A DNA stretch of 64,000 bases from Epiperipatus broadwayi (Eukaryota; Onychophora; Udeonychophora; Euonychophora; Peripatidae): positions 248,001-312,000 of the forward strand of contig JAQFVV010006627.1 of the NCBI GenBank assembly GCA_028023455.1, written 5' to 3'. Below are positions 58,741 to 64,000 of this stretch, piece after piece (position 1 is the stretch's first letter; every line of letters begins with the position of its first letter). The translations under genes and the position numbers were made by a program. The notes beneath the pieces were generated by a model. That model made no database searches. It was not told the origin of the DNA and saw nothing but the letters and a program-made list of their open reading frames with translations.

Positions 58741-58836
58741 GAATCAGCATAGTTAACATAGCCCTATGGCTGATCCACATTTCGTTTTATAGGTGATAAT
58801 CAGCGTAGTTAACGTAGCCCTACGACTGATACACAT
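58741..58836. repeat. Local tandem duplication in the 4.65-kb repeat, copy 2
   Basis: AATCAGCATAGTTAACATAG (58,741) and AATCAGCGTAGTTAACGTAG (58,798) start two ~38-bp units about 57 bp apart. Copy 1 has only one equivalent (near 14,640-14,665), so the duplication is specific to this copy. Confidence 0.7.
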
Positions 58837-59887
58837 GTTGTCTTGGACAGTGTTATTTTATATTTCGTGTGAGTTGCCTTGATGTTTGGTAAAGCTGAAT
58901 AAATAGCTGCCACATCACTTTCTTATCTTAAGGGTTAATAGACAATAAATGTCGAACCTGTTCACACTGTTCCATGCATTCTTGAAGTACATTGAAAACA
59001 AGTTATCCATCTTTCTTCCCAATATCCTATACATCTTTCGCTATCTTAATCTGTATTTCGTGCTACTACATCGTATATGATAAGTTTTATTGAAGGGAAA
59101 ACAATAGATATTTTAGAATGTATGTTATGATTTTACTTGGAATAAGAATAGTTAAGAGTTAACTAAGAATAGATTATAACCATTGAAAGAAAGATACAGA
59201 TGTCCTAAATAATGGAAGAAGTTATAGAATCATTTTAATTTAGAAATAAACTATAATTTTTTGTAAAAGTATATCAAATGAGAATATACAAAATATTAAA
59301 ATATATTTTCACGCTCTTTTTATTATTAATTATATTTTAAAGAGATAAGTGTTGCATATTTAAAAATACTATAACACTCGATAATTATTATCATATATTT
59401 GAAATTGTAACAGGGTGATATTTAAACACATTATAATATTATACAGGAGTATGGCTTATGCAAAAACGCATTGTAATTTATATGAGCATGGGAGAACAAA
59501 CATTAAAGTTAATCATAATATTTAATAATATGCTGTGTAATTTGTTTAAAGTAACAAGAAATGTAAATTTTCTTTTTTTTAAGACCATATTGATTATAAA
59601 GTGTGACGTTATAAAATATTGATCCACAAAAATAATTTAGAATATTGTAAATTTAGTATATTTAAAAGGTAAAAAATGTTGTTACCCATAAGTAGTTCAA
59701 ATAAATAGTGTGATAAACCTAAAGAAAATAACTAAAATAATTTTAAAATGTATAATGATTGGATTAACTATAAAGAAGTACAAAATTGTAGAATTAACAT
59801 TTGTCATGTGTAAGGAAAGAAGGATATCCGTTGTAAATAAGATGTAAATAGATTTGTTTTATTTTTTACTTAAATTTATTTGATGTT

Positions 59888-59935
59888 AATAAACTTTGTT
59901 AAATTTGTTTTATTAAAACTTGTGTCTGGGTATTG
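59888..59935 (+). promoter_or_regulatory. Candidate polyadenylation region of the 4.65-kb repeat, copy 2
   Basis: AATAAA at 59,888-59,893 is followed ~28 bp later by G/T-rich TTGTGTCTGGGTATTGTT, the usual layout of an animal 3'-end signal. The block is well conserved in copy 1 (13,565-13,615, minus). Confidence 0.5.
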
Positions 59936-60555
59936 TTTTCACTACATCATGGTACAAATTCACAGAATGTTTTCACAACCACTGAAGTACATTTTGCACA
60001 AAAGATAACTAAAAATATGTTTAATCTTAATTATTATTGATGTTCTTATAATTAAGTAATTATAAAATTGCATTAAGTTATTGGTCATAAATCCACTATC
60101 CTAATATTTTGATAAATTATATGCTATTAACTGCCACTTACTTTATTTATCAGATTATCTAAACACTACCACTTCTTAGTTTACTTTATTGTTTAAAGAC
60201 AAAAGATGATATTGATTGATTTATTATGGTAATAAATTTGCAATAAAAGAAATTTATACCAATTTGATTAAGTAAGAAAGATTGTAATCATTATTGTTAT
60301 TAATTGCAGTGTAGTAGATATGGCATAAAATCCCTTACCATATATGCTACCGCATTTTGTTGAAGTATAAATAAAGATTAAGAACCTGAGATTATAATTT
60401 ATTGAGCTAGATGATGATTATTATTATTAAAGATAACAGAATTAATATTATAGTTATTAAATGAGTCTTAGTAAGTAGACGTTGCGAAAGTCATAAGAAT
60501 ACTATGTAGTTATTATTTGAAATAATAGTATAAAGGGGGGATAGTGTTCTTATGC

Positions 60556-60591
60556 CATTGAGGTGGTATCCTGTGGGATATTGGCTCAATG
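60556..60591 (+). other. Conserved stem-loop in the 4.65-kb repeat, copy 2
   Basis: Outer CATTGAG/CTCAATG and inner TATCC/GGATA helices. Counterpart of 12,914-12,948, where the unpaired bases differ but both helices persist. Confidence 0.55.
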
Positions 60592-61349
60592 TGATCTACC
60601 TTGCCAACTCGTATTTCCACTTCTCGTCTCATGAATACATTAAATCTTTATGTTAATTTACTTTAAAACAGAACCTAAGTTAATTTTAAGAAATTTGAGC
60701 TGGTAAAACATTTTTTTAATCTAATATTTAATTATTAGAGCTAGAACCCGGTGACGTTAAATATAGTAATCTATTTATTTGTAAGTGGAGGTACGAGGTC
60801 GACGGCGGGCACGGTTAGAATATATATATTGTACCTACTGAAGTTTGTGATGAGTTTCAGGATGTGATAAAATGTCAGTCATAATTTTTTTTTCTTTCTT
60901 ATTTGAATTTGATAGTGGATATCTTAACCTATGAAACCATAAACTGTGTTGCTATGACAATGATAATATTGATATAAAAATGTTTATTATTAATTGTAAG
61001 ATTGTGAATTGACTTTATTCATTTTGAAATGAATATGTGAATAATAAAACACATAGCTTGGATAAAATTATCCTTTTGTTATTAAATAGATTTTCGTTAC
61101 TGCATTTATGATAAATTACAAACTATACAACTAAATATCTAATGTCTCAAATGTACTTACTTTACTTGTATGGCATTGTACTGGAGTAATATGCATGAAA
61201 ATATGTTTAATATAGTGAGAATGTATTATAAATTGTTTAGTTTGTCAGGAAGAATTGTATATGTATTATGAAATGGCAATGTTGGTCATGTGTAATAATT
61301 CTAAAATATTTATTTTATTTGTTGTATAATACAATTTTTATTTGAGAGA

Positions 61350-63610
61350 TGCTAATTGAAATTGGCTAAAGAGTTAATGGAAAAAGTTATAAATAGAACT
61401 GAATAGAAAAAACTAGCTCTCTCTACTTTGGCTTTAATAGAAGCGAATCTAAATTCCTTCTGATTTTTTGAATTTATTTTCAAAAGTACATGAACATAAA
61501 ATAGATAGAATGATGGGTTAAAAAGCAATGACATTCAAGTGTTGGCAGAACAGGATTGTTGAATTTGAGAGAGATGTGACAGTTTATTGAAATATGAAAA
61601 TTAATTCTTAGCATTTTAAAACCATCTGAATATTTCTTCTTCAAAAACAGATATTACCCACTTTTCAATGATGAAATCTAAAAGCTAATAACATAAAATG
61701 TACACAAAGATTATGTTCACCTACTGATATAATTTTATAAGCTTGATGGATAATTTATACACTAGATAGATGTATGGCGATTGTATTTGTGGAGAAAAAA
61801 CTGAGACATTGTCCATGTAAGCAATGCAAAAAATACACTTTTAATTCAGAAATATATATTCCAGCTAGTTCTTGATCAATTTTTGTTAGTAGTGGATTTA
61901 TATTGCAGGCAAAAAGATGGAGCACTTAGAAGGAAGCCTTAAGATATCAAGCAATGAGAGGCAAAAGGTGAAGAGTATCTACCAATCAATGTGATATGAA
62001 ATTCTCTATTGACTAGAAGATTAGTAATTATATAAAGAAGTGATTTTTGCAATGATGAATTTATTAGTCATAATCAGGTAAGCAATAGGGAAAAGCTACT
62101 TTAATATCCAACTGAACTACTAGAAGCCTATACTCTGTTTCAATTATCTTAAAGAAAAAGGCTGCTTGACCAGTGAAGGCTCCTTTCTTTGCAAATTGCA
62201 TTTTAAACAATCCTGATGAGAGATGTGGTTCAATTGTCTTCCAATAGCGATTATAGAATTTCAATGCCAAGTGGATTCATAAAGGTAGATCTTAAACTTG
62301 TAATTATATAGATCTTTTCCAATTTTTTAATAAATGGGACTATTGATATAAATTATAAATCATGGATGCGGTAATAATCTGATAGAAAATTAGCCATGTT
62401 TAAGAGAAATTTTGCAGTAAATTAACTCAAATAGTCATACATGAAATAAGGAATGCCATGAGTACCAGGGTGACTTGTATCTGGTATTAAAGCCAGTTTT
62501 TCTATAAATTCATTAGGTATAAAAAATTTTGAGGGGTTAAATTCTTTACTTATTTTTAAAATAAATACATATGGATAAAGGAATATTATCACTAGTGATG
62601 ATTTCATCTTGGAATTTTAATGAATTAGAAAATTTAATTGTAGTTGACTCAAAACCTAATGGATGTACTGCCTAGACCAGATATGTCTTGTGGCAATTAA
62701 ATATATATTTTTTATTGTTATATATTCATTTAAAATATCATATGTAGATTTTTATTCCTCTCTCAATTCCCTTATTCTAGTCCAGTCATCACTTGTTGAA
62801 GTTGTATTAATAATTCATTTGTGCAATTCATCTGCCAGGGCAAGAAGTTTGAAGGATGAAGGATTAGATCGAATGATATGATCTATTGTATGTGGTACAA
62901 TGTTGACAAAAGTAATCCAGGCTTATACTAAATTTTATGATTCCTAATTTTAAAGAGTACAATTAATATTTCTGAAAAATTCTTTAGTGTGATTTGGAAA
63001 GAGTATTCTTATTGTCCTCCTAATGGAAATCTGTATCATACATGTATAGTGAATGTTTAATGATACTATTGATGTTAAATGATCTGACAGTGGAATTGTA
63101 ATGTGATAGGTTGATCATGTGATGAAGCATTGGGCAGTGAAATACCAAGCCAATTATTGAACAATGCCACCATTAGAAAGATATTGAATTTTTTGGAAAA
63201 ACCCATCTCTATTTATTAATGAAAATTAATTATATGAAACTATTTGTTCACAAAATTTTCATATGTCAATCCCCCAACAGAAGAATTGGAAAAAAGAAAT
63301 CAAAATGAGACCAATTGTTAGAATAGTTCTATTTTATTATAACTGGCCTGATAGTAATGTCATAATTAACAAATGTGAATAAAAAAATTTAAATGGATCT
63401 GATTTAGCAACAATAGTACCAGTTCCAATTGATGATCCATATGTTTTTGAGAATGTAGAGAATCTGTTATTGTTAAGGTATTTGATAGTCAATTTATAAA
63501 CTATTATTAATTTTTGTTTCAATCAGTTCTAGTTCATGAGGCTGTAAAATATTACACCATTTTGACAGTTGTACAACTACTCACAGAATTTAATTCTCTA
63601 ATGTTAAAAG
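61350..63610 (-). pseudogene. Jockey/I-like LINE, endonuclease and RT, decayed
   Basis: On the minus strand, from right to left, an eroded APE-endonuclease-like part (63,610-62,900) is followed by RT motifs. 'HPGTHGIPYFMYDYLS' (~62,430-62,480) equals 'PGPDGIPY.ML..L'. 'IEPHLSSGLFKMQFAKKGAF' (~62,170-62,235) equals 'IEPHL...QFAFRKG'. 'LLVVQLDIKVAFPYCL' (~62,070-62,120) is the first catalytic Asp motif. 'INPLLTKIDQELAG' (~61,855-61,900) follows a broken 'SPLLFNIY' and marks the palm. The YADD motif is destroyed ('LHCLHGQC', ~61,800). This differs from the RTE elements in motif wording and resembles jockey/I-clade proteins. Many stops; no 3' tail identified. It lies next to a likely host exon and is probably intronic. 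Confidence 0.68.
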
Positions 63611-63828
63611 CACCTATTTTTATGACCATAATTTATTTTAATGATATTTATTATCAATGACATTTATATAAATCAATATATATATAAAATACATAGATAA
63701 TTCATATTTGTATAAATAATGCAATTAAAATGCTATAGGAGTAGAAATATTTATAACTCCACTAGGCAATGGATCCCCTCATTCAAATCCCTTTACAGCA
63801 ACATGAGATTACTACACAATACACTTAC

Positions 63829-64000
63829 CTCCTCAATGGCAGATGAGTCCTCATCACTGGAGTATGCAGGATCAGTCATTTGAATGTAAATATTAAATTT
63901 ACCTTTCTTAGTATATCATCATCCTCACTAACACCAAGTTCAGTGCTCTTCTTCATTCCACGCTTCTTAGCAGGTGGACATCCTGGTTTCAATTTGGTGA
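63829..64000 (-). CDS. Probable host coding exon(s), partial at window edge
   Basis: On the minus strand the right edge reads in one frame 'KLKPGCPPAKKRGMKKS' and 'TELGVSEDDDILRK' (64,000-63,905), a basic patch followed by an acidic one, with codon use typical of real coding. Past a possible donor AAG|GTAAAT (63,903/63,902) a second piece in another frame reads 'MTDPAYSSDEDSSAIEE' (~63,880-63,830) and ends at a consensus donor GTAAGT (63,828-63,823). Either these are alternative ends of one exon, or a one-base error or deletion separates two halves of a continuous exon; inserting no assumption, both stay open. Lys- and Asp/Glu/Ser-rich composition suggests a nuclear protein, but no family is recognised. 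Confidence is for 'coding', not function. Confidence 0.55.

Larger units (their letters stand above)
56153..60832 (+). mobile_element. 4.65-kb repeat of unknown class, copy 2
   Basis: Inverted partner of 12,670-17,320. In this orientation the unit starts after (TA)n with TTGTACCCTTTTCTATAGG and ends with a GC-rich block (~60,785-60,820) then TTAGAATATATA. In between come a GC-richer patch with CGCGCC (56,990-57,060), coding traces (57,365-57,810), a local 38-bp duplication (58,741 and 58,798), an AATAAA region (59,888) and the stem-loop at 60,556. There are no LTRs and no long TIRs. The layout of promoter-side patch, coding traces and 3' signal suggests a transcribed unit, which is an inference. 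Confidence 0.75.

Overview
The window reads as AT-rich eukaryotic DNA (by eye about three quarters A+T), full of (TA)n, poly-A/T and short tandem tracts and layered with old transposable elements. No complete protein gene is visible. The combination of RTE-type LINEs of the 'craniofacial development protein 2-like' kind, a jockey/I-like LINE, short Ty3/gypsy elements, mariner and hAT relics and tRNA-derived SINE pieces points to an invertebrate with a large repeat-rich genome, such as an arthropod. The species cannot be named from sequence alone.

Layout. 0-7 kb: a hAT transposase tail (minus, ~2.0-2.2 kb), then a short Ty3/gypsy element with two LTRs, 5-bp target duplication, PBS and PPT at 3,078-5,327; its pol lacks RT and RNase H. 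7-12 kb: two reverse-oriented RTE LINE fragments around a promoter-like patch and a diverged inverted repeat. 12.7-17.3 kb: a 4.65-kb repeat of unknown class (minus); a second diverged copy lies in the opposite orientation at 56.15-60.83 kb. 17-30 kb: mostly featureless, with an RTE fragment, a TATA-plus-donor first-exon candidate at 21.6-21.9 kb, several GC-richer patches and a SINE foldback at 29.2 kb. 30.0-30.8 kb: a tandem repeat with degenerate hammerhead ribozymes (minus). 30.87-34.8 kb: a second decayed gypsy element, also without RT/RNase H, whose 3' LTR is split by a nested foldback element. 36-42 kb: a minisatellite, an RTE fragment, SINE pieces and a hairpin. 42.73-42.80 kb: a well-formed type I hammerhead ribozyme (plus). 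46.0-49.2 kb: the longest RTE LINE, with endonuclease, RT and C-terminal parts broken by stops and frameshifts. 49.4-53.6 kb: two mariner relics, a TIR element with a 14-bp target duplication, and a 423-nt direct-repeat unit carrying hammerhead motifs. 54.9-55.3 kb: a three-unit direct/inverted repeat. 61.3-63.6 kb: a jockey/I-like LINE (minus). 63.83-64.0 kb: a likely host coding exon (minus) at the right edge.

Most notable are two unrelated sets of hammerhead motifs. One is a single canonical type I ribozyme with a palindromic stem III. The other is a family with a unit of about 425 nt, present at two loci (30 kb and 52 kb), which resembles metazoan retrozymes or the terminal repeats of Penelope-like elements. 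The 4.65-kb repeat pair, with shared coding traces, a shared 3'-end signal and a shared stem-loop, is the best candidate for an undescribed mobile element. All comparisons were made by eye; no database search or folding program was run.
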